Positions 18,688 through 25,374 of a stretch of 59,477 bases of DNA are shown here, in pieces. The DNA is taken from assembly GCF_001665685.1 (NCBI RefSeq), contig NZ_LZTB01000029.1:1-59477 (forward strand). Direction: 5' to 3'. Source of the DNA: Mycobacterium sp. 852013-50091_SCH5140682 (GTDB taxonomy: Bacteria; Actinomycetota; Actinomycetes; Mycobacteriales; Mycobacteriaceae). The notes under the pieces were generated by a model, which was given only the letters and a program-made list of their open reading frames with translations, made no database searches and had not been told where the DNA came from. Numbering within the stretch: the first letter of the stretch is position 1; every line of letters starts with the position of its first letter. Position numbers and translations under genes: made by a program.

Positions 18688-18998
18688 CCGAGCAAGAGGA
18701 GATCGCCGCCCGTCTGGCATCCGCCTCGTGGTTCCCGATCCCGACTGGCATTGTGGGCCAGCGGGATTCAGTCGCCCACGTAGAGGTCGACGGCGACGTC
18801 GTAGACATCACCGTGACGGACCACAACGGCAGTCGCCGCGAGTACTACGCCCGCGTGGAACTCGTCTGCACGGTGCCCGCCGACATCACCGGCCAATGCC
18901 GGCACTGCACCGTGCCCGTCGACAGTGGCGACACCTGCACCTTCTGCCGCATCTACGTGCCACCGGAGCCCGCCGAGCGGGCCGGTGGTGACTCGTGA
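18684..18998 (+). CDS. hypothetical protein with a C-terminal zinc ribbon
   Basis: A 104-residue protein with a central beta-rich part (VAHVEVDGDVVDITVTDHNGSRREY) and a four-cysteine element CRHCTVPVDSGDTCTFC (spacing C-2-C-10-C-2-C) near residues 75-91. The start is a GTG overlapping the excisionase stop (GTGA), so it is translationally coupled. Small zinc-ribbon proteins are common in the early region of actinophages and satellites; the role here is unknown. Confidence 0.75.
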   Translation: MTEQEEIAARLASASWFPIPTGIVGQRDSVAHVEVDGDVVDITVTDHNGSRREYYARVELVCTVPADITGQCRHCTVPVDSGDTCTFCRIYVPPEPAERAGGDS

Positions 18999-19004
18999 CC
19001 GCAA

Positions 19005-19280
19005 ATGAGCTTCTCGAAGATGAAATGGCAGGACGCCGTGAGGCAGTGCAAGCCGATTCCGGTCGCCCAGCGTCTCGTGATCGCCCACATCGGCGCCACA
19101 GCCGACCCTGACGGACGCAACGCTTGGCGGGCTAACGACAAGTTGGTCGACGAGCTCGGCGTGTCACCGGAAACAGTGAAGCGTGCACGTACTGCCGGCG
19201 TCCGGCATGGGCTCATGGTCGTTACCGAGCCGGCGCCAAGGTCACGCGGGAATCGGAAGACGCACGAGATCGGCTGCTGA
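19005..19280 (+). CDS. HTH replication-initiator-like protein, N-terminal part
   Basis: A 91-residue protein, MSFSKMKWQDAVRQCKPIP..., with a winged-HTH of the kind found at the start of actinophage and integrative-element initiator-like proteins (AQRLVIAHIGATADPDGRNAWRANDKLVDELGVSPETVKRAR; key part LGVSPETVKRARTAG). It stops at 19278-19280 in a TGATG overlap with the next gene. Relatives I know of are single proteins with an HTH, a Gly-Val-Thr-x-Asp repeat segment and a Cys-rich tail, so this gene and the next probably derive from one gene split by a single-base loss. Confidence 0.7.
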   Translation: MSFSKMKWQDAVRQCKPIPVAQRLVIAHIGATADPDGRNAWRANDKLVDELGVSPETVKRARTAGVRHGLMVVTEPAPRSRGNRKTHEIGC

Positions 19281-19921
19281 TGCCAGCAAACGAGAACGAC
19301 TCCGTTAGTGGGGTCAGCAGTGACCCTACTAACGCTGACCTCACGAACGATTTAGTGAGGTCAGCAGAGGCGGTTAGTGGGGTCACCAGTGACCCGTTAG
19401 TGGGGTCAGCAGAGTGCACCCCTTCGGTTATTGCTTCGGGTATTACTTCGGGAGAGAGGGACGCGCGCGCGGACGAACCCGAACCGCTCGACGCGGAGAC
19501 CGTCCCCGACCCGGCTAACGACCCGCCCCCGCAAAATCAGCCCGCAAAGCAAACCGACCCCGTTGACGCGTGGGTCGACGCCGAACTCGTCGACGACGAC
19601 CCCGACCCCGAACCGCAGCTCTACTGCGATCTGCACATGCCCAACGGCACCGACGCCAGTTGCGGCGCCTGCGGCCGGCGCCGACGGATACACGAGCGAT
19701 GGGAGCAGCGGCAGAACACGCTCGCCTTGCGCAACATGTTTTCCAGGCCGACCGAGCCAGCGCGGCCGGCGCCTCGCCGGCCAGCAGCGCGACCTGAACC
19801 GCCACCGTGGATCAAAGGCACCTACGGGTGGCGCTGCCGGCGTCACGCACACCTCGAACACCCGCCCCCGGACTGCGCCCCGTGTCGCGACGCCGCGACC
19901 GCAGCTGAGGAGTCGGCATGA
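19280..19921 (+). CDS. acidic, cysteine-rich continuation of the initiator-like gene
   Basis: A 213-residue frame starting in the TGATG overlap. Its first 45 residues repeat a short pattern (VSGVSSDPT, VSGVTSDPL) because the DNA beneath is iteron-like. A long acidic Pro-rich linker follows, then two Cys/His clusters: CDLHMPNGTDASCGACGRRRR near residue 117 and CRRHAHLEHPPPDCAPC near 188. It may be made separately by translational coupling or be the frameshifted second half of the HTH protein. A role in replication is inferred from context. Confidence 0.6.
   Translation: MPANENDSVSGVSSDPTNADLTNDLVRSAEAVSGVTSDPLVGSAECTPSVIASGITSGERDARADEPEPLDAETVPDPANDPPPQNQPAKQTDPVDAWVDAELVDDDPDPEPQLYCDLHMPNGTDASCGACGRRRRIHERWEQRQNTLALRNMFSRPTEPARPAPRRPAARPEPPPWIKGTYGWRCRRHAHLEHPPPDCAPCRDAATAAEESA
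19304..19412. repeat. iteron-like repeat cluster (candidate origin)
   Basis: A 17-bp motif, GTTAGTGGGGTCAGCAG, occurs at 19304-19320 and 19396-19412 exactly. It occurs with changes at 19351-19367 (TTTAGTGAGGTCAGCAG) and 19373-19389 (GTTAGTGGGGTCACCAG). Two inverted copies of its core lie between them, at 19320-19333 (GTGACCCTACTAAC) and 19335-19348 (CTGACCTCACGAAC). Clustered direct and inverted copies just after an initiator-like HTH gene are what a replication origin or partition site looks like. Confidence 0.7.
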
Positions 19922-20151
19922 CCCGCCGCGACGTCGAGAAGGCCGGCGCCGACCGGCGAGCTGCGATCCGCCGATGCCGATATTGCGATCCGAGCGGGTG
20001 GCGGCTCGGCCCCGACGGGTTGACCGCCGACATCGCCATCCGCTGCTCCCACGCGCCGAGCCCACCACCGGCGCCGGTGCGGGACACCCCGGCCGACCTC
20101 TTCAGCGAGCCACAACACCCGACCACCGACACCAAGGAGACCGACAGATGA
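19918..20151 (+). CDS. small Cys/His-containing hypothetical protein
   Basis: A 77-residue protein with CRYCDPSGWRLGPDG followed by IRCSHAP, a C-2-C...C-1-H arrangement seen in many small actinophage proteins that probably bind zinc. The ATG at 19918 overlaps the previous stop (ATGA). Its TGA overlaps the ATG of the next gene, so the whole small-gene run is coupled. No function is assigned. Confidence 0.65.
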   Translation: MTRRDVEKAGADRRAAIRRCRYCDPSGWRLGPDGLTADIAIRCSHAPSPPPAPVRDTPADLFSEPQHPTTDTKETDR

Positions 20152-20393
20152 CCGTCCGCGGCGTGCTGGTCTGCCACCGCGCCACCGCGTCCGGGCCACA
20201 CAACGCGGAGGTCACCTACTGGGCTGACATCGCCGAAGCGAGGCAGGCCCAGCAGGAGTTGACACCCTGCGGCCCGCGGTGCATCGGCATCCACACCACC
20301 ATCTCGGTCGACGTCACCCCGCCGCCGGCCCCGAACTCCGGACGGTTCCCGAGAAGGCCACCGCCGACATCGACCAGCACCCAGGGGCAGTGA
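20148..20393 (+). CDS. small hypothetical protein
   Basis: An 81-residue protein starting MTVRGVLVCHRATASGPHNA and containing PCGPRCIGIHTTISVDVT, then a Pro/Arg-rich tail. The middle resembles a short conserved segment in mycobacterial proteins that process host or phage sequences, but I do not recognise the family. The ATG at 20148 overlaps the upstream stop and follows AAGGAGA at 20132-20138. The longer open frame across 19431-20147 is a shadow. Confidence 0.6.
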   Translation: MTVRGVLVCHRATASGPHNAEVTYWADIAEARQAQQELTPCGPRCIGIHTTISVDVTPPPAPNSGRFPRRPPPTSTSTQGQ

Positions 20394-20478
20394 CCCGGCC
20401 CCGCCCCCAGCGCCGCACCTCAAGGCATCGGCGGCTTGCTCTCCCCGAAAAGTTTTCTTTTTTGCAGGAAGGACGGAC

Positions 20479-20853
20479 ATGACTGAGCGGAGGCGGCCGG
20501 CGCTGCGGGCTGTGAAGGACGACGAGCCGGCCAAGCCGGCGAAGAAGGCGCCGGCAAGGAAGGTGCCGGCCAAGCGGGCACCGCGGAAGGTGACGCCGGT
20601 GTCGGTGTCGGCTGCTGCGCGATCTGGTGATCGCCGAGCACTGCTTGCGGCGTTGCAAGCGCGGATCGGCAAGGCGCTTGATGATCCCGCAACGGCGGGC
20701 CCGGCGCTGGCTGCGTTGATCAAGCAGGCGCGCGAGATCGCGGAGGCCATTGAGGTGATCGACCGGCCGCCCCCTGAGAAGGACACGTCGGGGGACTGGC
20801 TGGCGGCGATCGCTGTGATGCCGCCCGAGCCGTGGGACGAGTCGATGATCTGA
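20479..20853 (+). CDS. basic phage protein, possible small terminase subunit
   Basis: A 124-residue protein. The first 45 residues are Lys/Ala/Pro-rich (PAKPAKKAPARKVPAKRAPRK). Then a helical segment SGDRRALLAALQARIGKALDDPATAGPALAALIKQAREIAEAIEVID (key part RRALLAALQARIGKALDDP) resembles short actinophage proteins annotated as small terminase subunits. It is preceded by AGGAAGGA at 20467-20474 and starts the head-gene run. If it is a terminase subunit it would direct packaging of element DNA by a helper's large subunit. Confidence in that role is low; a DNA-binding histone-like protein is the main alternative. Confidence 0.55.
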   Translation: MTERRRPALRAVKDDEPAKPAKKAPARKVPAKRAPRKVTPVSVSAAARSGDRRALLAALQARIGKALDDPATAGPALAALIKQAREIAEAIEVIDRPPPEKDTSGDWLAAIAVMPPEPWDESMI

Positions 20854-20900
20854 GCGTCATCGTATGAACGAATTATCAACGGAGAGAAGGAGATCTGAAA

Positions 20901-21254
20901 TTGAGTAACCAAGATGACTTGCGGGCTGCAGCCCGGGCCCTGTTCGCCGACGTCGGCGAGCGACCTGCGGGTCCGCGGTATGAAATCACGCTGGCTGATG
21001 TCGAGGACTACTCGCAGCGTTGGGTGGCGAATCGGGAGGCCGGCCGGTTCACTACGACCGACGCTGACATCGTGACGGACGCTGATGGCCGGCCGCTCAT
21101 GGTGAGCAGGTCGGTCCAGACGTTCGTGTTCAACAGCTTTTTGATCGACAGGCGCCACACTGACCGGCTGGGCATCACGGCGGCTATTGAGGCCGGCCAG
21201 TATCCCGGCGTCGAACTTTTCGATCCGTACAACACGAAGGAGACCAACCGATGA
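20901..21254 (+). CDS. hypothetical protein of the head-gene run
   Basis: A 117-residue protein from a TTG at 20901, supported by GAGAAGGAG at 20882-20890. It is mixed alpha/beta (YEITLADVEDYSQRWVANREAGRFTTTDADIV) with no recognised family. Its TGA overlaps the ATG of the scaffold-like gene, tying it to capsid morphogenesis by position only. Confidence 0.6.
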   Translation: MSNQDDLRAAARALFADVGERPAGPRYEITLADVEDYSQRWVANREAGRFTTTDADIVTDADGRPLMVSRSVQTFVFNSFLIDRRHTDRLGITAAIEAGQYPGVELFDPYNTKETNR

Positions 21255-21787
21255 GCACCGAGACCACCGACACCACGACGACCACCGAGACGGCCGGAAT
21301 CGAGCCCAGCGCCACGGAGACAGCCGAAACGGCCGTCGCTGACACCGTGACGCCGGAAACCGTCCTCGAGGACGGCTCAGACGTCGACGAGGACCAGGAC
21401 GACGACGCCGGCGACGGTAAGGGTGGCCGGGAAGCCGCCAAGTACCGGCGCCGGCTGAGGGAGGCTGAGGCCGAGCGGGATCAGCTCGCAGAGCGGGTTA
21501 CGGCGCTTCAGCGGGCCGAGGTCGAGCGGCTCGCGACGGCCGACGGTCTCAAGCCAGCGGCGTTGTGGTCCAGTACCGAGCTGGCCGGCCTGCTCGACGA
21601 CGAGGGTGTCGTCGACGCCGCGAAGGTCGCAGCGGCGATCAGCGGAGCCAGGGACACGCTCGGAATCTTGAAGCCGACCCACAACCGGCGCGAGGGTCTC
21701 ACCGTCGGTCGTCCCGTCGCCAAACCGACTGGCCGTGAGGCGATGGTCGGCGTCGTCATGGGCCGCGGTGTCGCCGACGACGTCTAG
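21251..21787 (+). CDS. capsid scaffolding-like protein
   Basis: A 178-residue very acidic protein. Residues 1-55 are Thr/Glu/Asp-rich, and residues ~57-100 form a long charged coiled coil (AAKYRRRLREAEAERDQLAERV). The C terminus carries helical segments ending in KPTHNRREGLTVGRPVAKP. Acidic N terminus, coiled coil and position directly before the major capsid gene are the usual marks of a scaffold in HK97-type phages. There is no separate prohead protease gene. Confidence 0.72.
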   Translation: MSTETTDTTTTTETAGIEPSATETAETAVADTVTPETVLEDGSDVDEDQDDDAGDGKGGREAAKYRRRLREAEAERDQLAERVTALQRAEVERLATADGLKPAALWSSTELAGLLDDEGVVDAAKVAAAISGARDTLGILKPTHNRREGLTVGRPVAKPTGREAMVGVVMGRGVADDV

Positions 21788-21797
21788 ACTCGGGTGC

Positions 21798-21837
21798 TGC
21801 GGCCGGGGTCACGCCCGGGAAGGTCACCCCGGCCGCA
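21798..21837 (+). terminator. strong hairpin between scaffold and capsid genes
   Basis: Twelve perfectly paired bases, TGCGGCCGGGGT (21798-21809) and ACCCCGGCCGCA (21826-21837), enclose a 16-base loop 10 bases after the scaffold stop. No T tract follows. It may trim or stabilise mRNA so that the capsid gene is expressed at a higher level. Confidence 0.5.
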
Positions 21838-21903
21838 AGCGCGCCCCAGGAGGGCAACCGCGAAAGCCTTGTAGGCCAGCGGAATTCACCACTCGTAAGC
21901 AGC

Positions 21904-21920
21904 TGTCCGGAAACCGGACA
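21904..21920 (+). promoter_or_regulatory. short perfect palindrome upstream of the capsid gene
   Basis: TGTCCGG-AAA-CCGGACA is a perfect 7-bp hairpin 28 bases before the capsid ATG. It could be an RNA structure or an operator; nothing else in the 160-base gap between 21788 and 21948 is recognised, apart from the larger hairpin at 21798-21837 and a GAGAGG ribosome site at 21936-21941. Confidence 0.4.
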
Positions 21921-21948
21921 CCTGCCGCCCTCCTGAGAGGTTTCACCA

Positions 21949-22779
21949 ATGGCAACCAAGACCACTTCCACATCGCCCAAGGCATGGTCACCTGACGTCA
22001 ACGCGTTCGTGCCCGGCGACGTCGTGCCCGACGCGCTGATCTTGCAGACCGCGACCGTGGTCGGGCAGATCGAAGGCGACGAACCGGCCGTGCGTGTGCC
22101 GTACGTCGCCGATGACGGCGTGAGTGGTTTCGTCGCTGAAGGTGCCGAGATCGGCGACGCGGACCAGGATCTCGACGAGGTCGTCGTGCTCACCGGCAAG
22201 GTCGCCACTCTCGGCAAGTACTCCTACGAGCAGTTGCAGCAGCCAGAGGCCGCGAAGATGGTCGTCGACTCGCTGTCGCGCAGCGTCGTCACGAAGGCCA
22301 ACGCGGCGTATCTAGGCAATCCGGTCGCCGGCCCGGGCCCGGTCGGTCTGCTCAACGCGGGCATCACCGAGATCGTGACACCGATCGAGGCGAACCTCGA
22401 CCGGATCACCGACGCAGTCGCGATGATCGAGTCTGACAACGGCACGGCCACACATATCGTGGCGAACCCCTTGACGTGGGCGTCGCTGTCGAAGCTCAAG
22501 CGCGCCGCCGACTCCAACGAGAGCCTGGTCGGCGCCGGCACTGAGACGGCCGAACGGCGCCTGCTCTCCCTGCCGGTGCTGGTCACCCCGTCCATGCCGG
22601 ACGCGAGTCTGCTGGTCGTCGACAAGTCCGCGGTGATCGGGGCGCAGTCGCAGATCCGCCTGGCGCGCAGCGAGCACGCGTACTTCAGCTCGGATTCGAT
22701 CGGTGTGCGGGTGACATGGCGGCTGGGCTGGAAGGTCATGCACCCGCTGCGCGTCGTGAAGCTCCACATCGGCGCCTGA
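21949..22779 (+). CDS. major capsid protein, HK97-like
   Basis: A 276-residue capsid protein. It shows VPYVADDGVSGFVAEGAEI near residue 45, a glutamate/alanine-rich N-arm, VVVLTGKVATLGKYSYEQL (E-loop region) near 82 and IVANPLTWASLSKLKRAAD near 165. It ends with a beta-rich part containing RSEHAYFSSDSIGVRVTWRLGWKVMHP, the common end of mycobacteriophage HK97-fold capsids. The long protease-cleaved delta domain of HK97 is absent; a separate scaffold precedes it. Being able to make its own capsid is the key feature of this element. Confidence 0.87.
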   Translation: MATKTTSTSPKAWSPDVNAFVPGDVVPDALILQTATVVGQIEGDEPAVRVPYVADDGVSGFVAEGAEIGDADQDLDEVVVLTGKVATLGKYSYEQLQQPEAAKMVVDSLSRSVVTKANAAYLGNPVAGPGPVGLLNAGITEIVTPIEANLDRITDAVAMIESDNGTATHIVANPLTWASLSKLKRAADSNESLVGAGTETAERRLLSLPVLVTPSMPDASLLVVDKSAVIGAQSQIRLARSEHAYFSSDSIGVRVTWRLGWKVMHPLRVVKLHIGA

Positions 22780-22784
22780 GAACC

Positions 22785-22851
22785 TGCCTCCCGGGTGAGC
22801 GCGGCGCGTCCTTGCGCGCCTTCGTTCCCGCTAGCGGCTCCCCGGGAGGCA
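22785..22851 (+). terminator. two-tier hairpin after the capsid gene
   Basis: An outer 11-bp stem (TGCCTCCCGGG at 22785-22795 with CCCGGGAGGCA at 22841-22851) encloses an inner 6-bp hairpin (GGCGCG 22803-22808, CGCGCC 22815-22820). It begins 6 bases after the capsid stop and lacks a T tract. It probably partly stops transcription or protects the capsid message. Confidence 0.5.
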
Positions 22852-22875
22852 CCCCACCCGGAAAGGTACGAACCG

Positions 22876-23037
22876 ATGAAGCTCACGAACACACTGACCG
22901 GTGTCCTGGTCGACGTGCCCGACAAGCTCGGCGAGCAGCTGATCGCGGCCGGCACCTACGCGAAGGCCGACGGACCCGCGCGCCCGAAGCCGTCGAGCAC
23001 CAGGGCCAAGACCTCGCGCACGAAGACCGCCGAATGA
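22876..23037 (+). CDS. small head-region protein
   Basis: A 53-residue protein, MKLTNTLTGVLVDVPDKLGEQL then a basic Ser/Thr/Lys tail. Very short proteins with this opening follow the capsid gene in many actinophages and may decorate or complete the head. GAAAGG at 22861-22866 precedes the ATG at 22876. Its stop overlaps the next ATG (ATGA). Confidence 0.7.
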   Translation: MKLTNTLTGVLVDVPDKLGEQLIAAGTYAKADGPARPKPSSTRAKTSRTKTAE

Positions 23038-23477
23038 CCGAGCCGAACGAGGATCCGGGGCCCCTGATCGCGCCGTCGGATCTGAAGAACTTCGCCAAGA
23101 TCGACCCGGCGAAAGCCGCCGACATGTGCGAAGACGCGCTCGGCATGGCCGAACTCGTCGCACCGTGCATCACGAAACCGGAGTTCCCGCACCGCAGGCC
23201 GGCAAAGGCCATTCTGCGGGGCGCGATTCTCCGCTGGCATGAGGCCGGCGCCGGCGCGGCGGTCACGAAGACGGCCGGTATCTACGGGCAGACCGTTGAT
23301 ACCAGGCAACCACGCAAAGGGATGTTCTTCCCGTCGGAGATCGACCAGCTACGCAAGCTCTGCCAATCAGACGACGACGAAGGCGGCGCCTACAGCTTCT
23401 CGCTGCTGCAGACCGTGCCGCAGATGTCTACGCAGCAGGCGTTCGAACGCGACGTCGACATCGACGGCCCCTGGTGA
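23034..23477 (+). CDS. head-completion / head-tail connector-like protein
   Basis: A 147-residue, mostly helical protein (LIAPSDLKNFAKIDPAKAADMCEDALGMAELVAPCI; key part PSDLKNFAKIDPAKA) with a middle AILRGAILRWHEAGAGAAV, and a tail with SEIDQLRKLC. Sequence style and position match Gp15-type head-tail connectors of HK97-like phages, which bind the portal ring. No portal gene is present, so it would need to fit a helper portal. It is the last gene of the head operon and is followed by a strong hairpin. Confidence 0.68.
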   Translation: MTEPNEDPGPLIAPSDLKNFAKIDPAKAADMCEDALGMAELVAPCITKPEFPHRRPAKAILRGAILRWHEAGAGAAVTKTAGIYGQTVDTRQPRKGMFFPSEIDQLRKLCQSDDDEGGAYSFSLLQTVPQMSTQQAFERDVDIDGPW

Positions 23478-23490
23478 TTCAGTGCGCCGG

Positions 23491-23527
23491 CGACGTTGAG
23501 AGGTTCACGGCGAACCTCTCAACGTCG
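23491..23527 (+). terminator. 16-bp perfect hairpin ending the head operon
   Basis: CGACGTTGAGAGGTTC (23491-23506) pairs fully with GAACCTCTCAACGTCG (23512-23527) around a 5-base loop, 14 bases after the connector stop. There is no U run, as is common in mycobacteria. It is the clearest terminator-like structure in the element and isolates the head genes from the downstream cargo. Confidence 0.7.
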
Positions 23528-23625
23528 GCCGATGGGGTGATTCGAAATCCACCCATCGTCGCCGTGGTCCTGGTCGTCGGCGTGGGATCCGCAGCTGCCG
23601 GCCCCCGCGCCTGCATGATGGCCGG

Positions 23626-23859
23626 GTGACGACACGGCAGGAAGCGACGCGAGCGCTCTACGAAGGCTCACTCGCCGAGCCCGGCGATCGGAACCCGTAC
23701 CGCGGACAGCTGGCGCTGGCGCAATGCTGGATGGCCGGCTATCGGCGGATGCTGCGGGTCCGGATCAACAGCGGGCCGGCGATGCAGCGATACCTTGCCG
23801 CGCGCAACGGTCCGGAACGGCTAACCCGACGCTGTGCTCCGATTCGTCCGCCGCTATGA
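23626..23859 (+). CDS. small hypothetical phage-type protein
   Basis: A 77-residue protein, VTTRQEATRALYEGSLAEPG, then NPYRGQLALAQCWMAGYRRMLRVRI. This YRGQ-LAxCWMAGYRRML pattern is familiar from short mycobacteriophage and mycobacterial proteins without known function. It starts with GTG at 23626 after the head terminator and reaches into the start of the TIR-like gene, so the two probably share a transcript. Confidence 0.6.
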   Translation: MTTRQEATRALYEGSLAEPGDRNPYRGQLALAQCWMAGYRRMLRVRINSGPAMQRYLAARNGPERLTRRCAPIRPPL

Positions 23860-23872
23860 CAAGCTGACCTCT

Positions 23873-24661
23873 GTGCCTCCCAGCAAGTCTCGCAAGGTCG
23901 AGCTCATCGAAAAGCAGATCGCCGCGGCCAAGGACGGCGATCCAGACGACTTCAGCGAGTGGAGAACCACGACTGAGGCAGTGTTGCGCCACACCGTCGG
24001 CGAGGGAAGCACGGCTCTTGCTGAGTTCCGCGAAAACAGGTACTCGCTGAGCGTGTACTCAACGGGCACACCGCAGAGCGCGTTCGACGAAGCTAGGCGT
24101 CGAGGAATCAAACGGGGAATCGGATACCTTCGCGCTGCGATCGCCGAAGTGGAGATGCAGGACGAGGATGCACCGGAGACACCGTTCGAGGTGGCCGTGA
24201 GCGAGCCGGGCGACAAGACCGCGATATTCATCGTCCACGGCCGTAACAGTGAGCGGAAGGAGACTGTCGCGCGCTTCGTTCGCAACCTCACGGGCATCGA
24301 GCCAATCATCCTTCACGAACAGGTCAGCGGCGGATCGACCATCCTCGAGAAACTCGAAAAGTATGCTGCAACAGCAGGTTTTGCGATCGTGTTGGCGACT
24401 GGCGACGATCTCGGACGCGCAGCCACCGACACGGCCGACCGGCCGCGAGCGCGGCAAAACGTCGTCTTCGAGATGGGTTACTTCTTCGCGCTGCTCGGCC
24501 GCGATCGAGTGGTGATGCTCTATGACGCCGACGTCGAGACACCATCGGACCTCGACGGCCTTGTCTACGTCGAGGTCGACGCCCGCGGCGCTTGGAAGAT
24601 CGACCTCACGCGCGAAATAGAAGCCGCCGGGCTCAAGGTTGACCGGACCGCGTTGAGGTAA
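23873..24661 (+). CDS. TIR-like (PF10137/CAP12-type) predicted NADase, probable defence protein
   Basis: A 262-residue protein. The N-terminal ~105 residues are helical and charged (KSRKVELIEKQIAAAKDG). The C-terminal domain opens with AIFIVHGRNSERKETVARFV and continues with IILHEQVSGGSTILEKLEKY, FAIVLATGDDLG, RARQNVVFEMGYFFALLGRDRV and DLDGLVYVEVD. This is the hallmark order of the predicted nucleotide-binding TIR-like family found as effectors in CBASS/Pycsar and as stand-alone genes. The Glu of FEMGYF is a candidate catalytic residue. No cyclase gene is adjacent. GTG at 23873 is chosen; GTG at 23834 is possible. Base composition is lower in GC than neighbours, as expected for cargo. Confidence 0.85.
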   Translation: MPPSKSRKVELIEKQIAAAKDGDPDDFSEWRTTTEAVLRHTVGEGSTALAEFRENRYSLSVYSTGTPQSAFDEARRRGIKRGIGYLRAAIAEVEMQDEDAPETPFEVAVSEPGDKTAIFIVHGRNSERKETVARFVRNLTGIEPIILHEQVSGGSTILEKLEKYAATAGFAIVLATGDDLGRAATDTADRPRARQNVVFEMGYFFALLGRDRVVMLYDADVETPSDLDGLVYVEVDARGAWKIDLTREIEAAGLKVDRTALR

Positions 24662-24715
24662 CCCTCGATCAGCGGGGCCCATGCCGGCGGGAGCGGTAGC
24701 GTGCGCCGGGCCCGC

Positions 24716-25060
24716 TCACATCACGTCCAGCACGGTCGCGGCGACGTCGAGCGCCTGGGCGACGCCGGCGGGGTCGACGCAACCAGGGCCGCGGCCGGCG
24801 CGCACCACGGCGGCGCGACGGCGCAGCGATCCGACCGGATCCGCTGAAGTGCACGCATCGAACGACACCGCGCCGGCGACGAGTCGAGCGTCCGCCCACG
24901 CGAGGCTGGCGAGCGCGCCTTCGGCGTGCAGGGCACCGGCAAGGTCTTGCAGCACGGCACGGAACGCGGTGCTGCCGGTGGCGGCTTCCGCGGCATGAAC
25001 GATGAGATCGAGCGCGGCGGTCTCAGGGTCGGCCGGCAGGGTGTCAATGGTGGTTGTCAT
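24716..25060 (-). CDS. hypothetical protein next to attR
   Basis: A 114-residue Ala-rich helical protein (DPETAALDLIVHAAEAATGSTAFRAVLQDL) with no recognised family. It is convergent with the TIR-like gene, 54 bases apart, and is the last gene before the right attachment site. Its codon pattern (G/C at third positions) looks coding. It could be an accessory regulator or immunity protein, but nothing in the sequence proves that. Confidence 0.6.
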   Translation of the reverse strand: MTTTIDTLPADPETAALDLIVHAAEAATGSTAFRAVLQDLAGALHAEGALASLAWADARLVAGAVSFDACTSADPVGSLRRRAAVVRAGRGPGCVDPAGVAQALDVAATVLDVM

Positions 25061-25374
25061 GCGCCGAAGCTAACTCAAGCGATCGCGAATTATCAAGGGC
25101 TGCAAGGAAACTCGAACATATGTCGTAACCAGCGCAAATGCCGGAATCGGGCATATGTCGGGAACTGCGCAAATGCCGGCGGTAGACAGCGCGCAAGTGC
25201 CTCACCCGACCGCGGCACTGGCGCGACGAAGCCGGCGAACCATGGACGGTCGCCGGCCAAGCGTGGACACCCTTTGGACACAAACTGCGCGAAAACGGGA
25301 GTATCTGCGGTGAGTTGCAGTGATGTGTTTCAGCAGGTAGACCGGGCGATAACGTCCTGACCAGGGCCGTCTGC
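25061..25374. other. non-coding region inside attR
   Basis: No gene is seen in these 314 bases. They hold a 35-bp spaced direct repeat in which CATATGTCG (25117-25125; 25152-25160) is followed by GCGCAAATGCCGG (25132-25144; 25167-25179). A third partial GCGCAAGTGCC is at 25191-25201, and the CTTTGGACACA at 25272-25282 is shared with the attL side. These may be integrase or excisionase binding sites of the P arm. Confidence 0.5.
25117..25201 (+). repeat. direct repeats near attR
   Basis: Two copies of a composite CATATGTCG + GCGCAAATGCCGG unit, 35 bases apart, with a third shortened GCGCAAGTGCC. Their position 175-260 bases from the attachment core fits protein-binding sites for recombination, but no factor can be named. 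Confidence 0.55.

Noticed and set aside
24681..24998. Plus-strand frame over the gene at 24716-25060
   Set aside because: Its translation is Ala/Ser/Arg shadow sequence; the minus-strand frame has the more natural composition.
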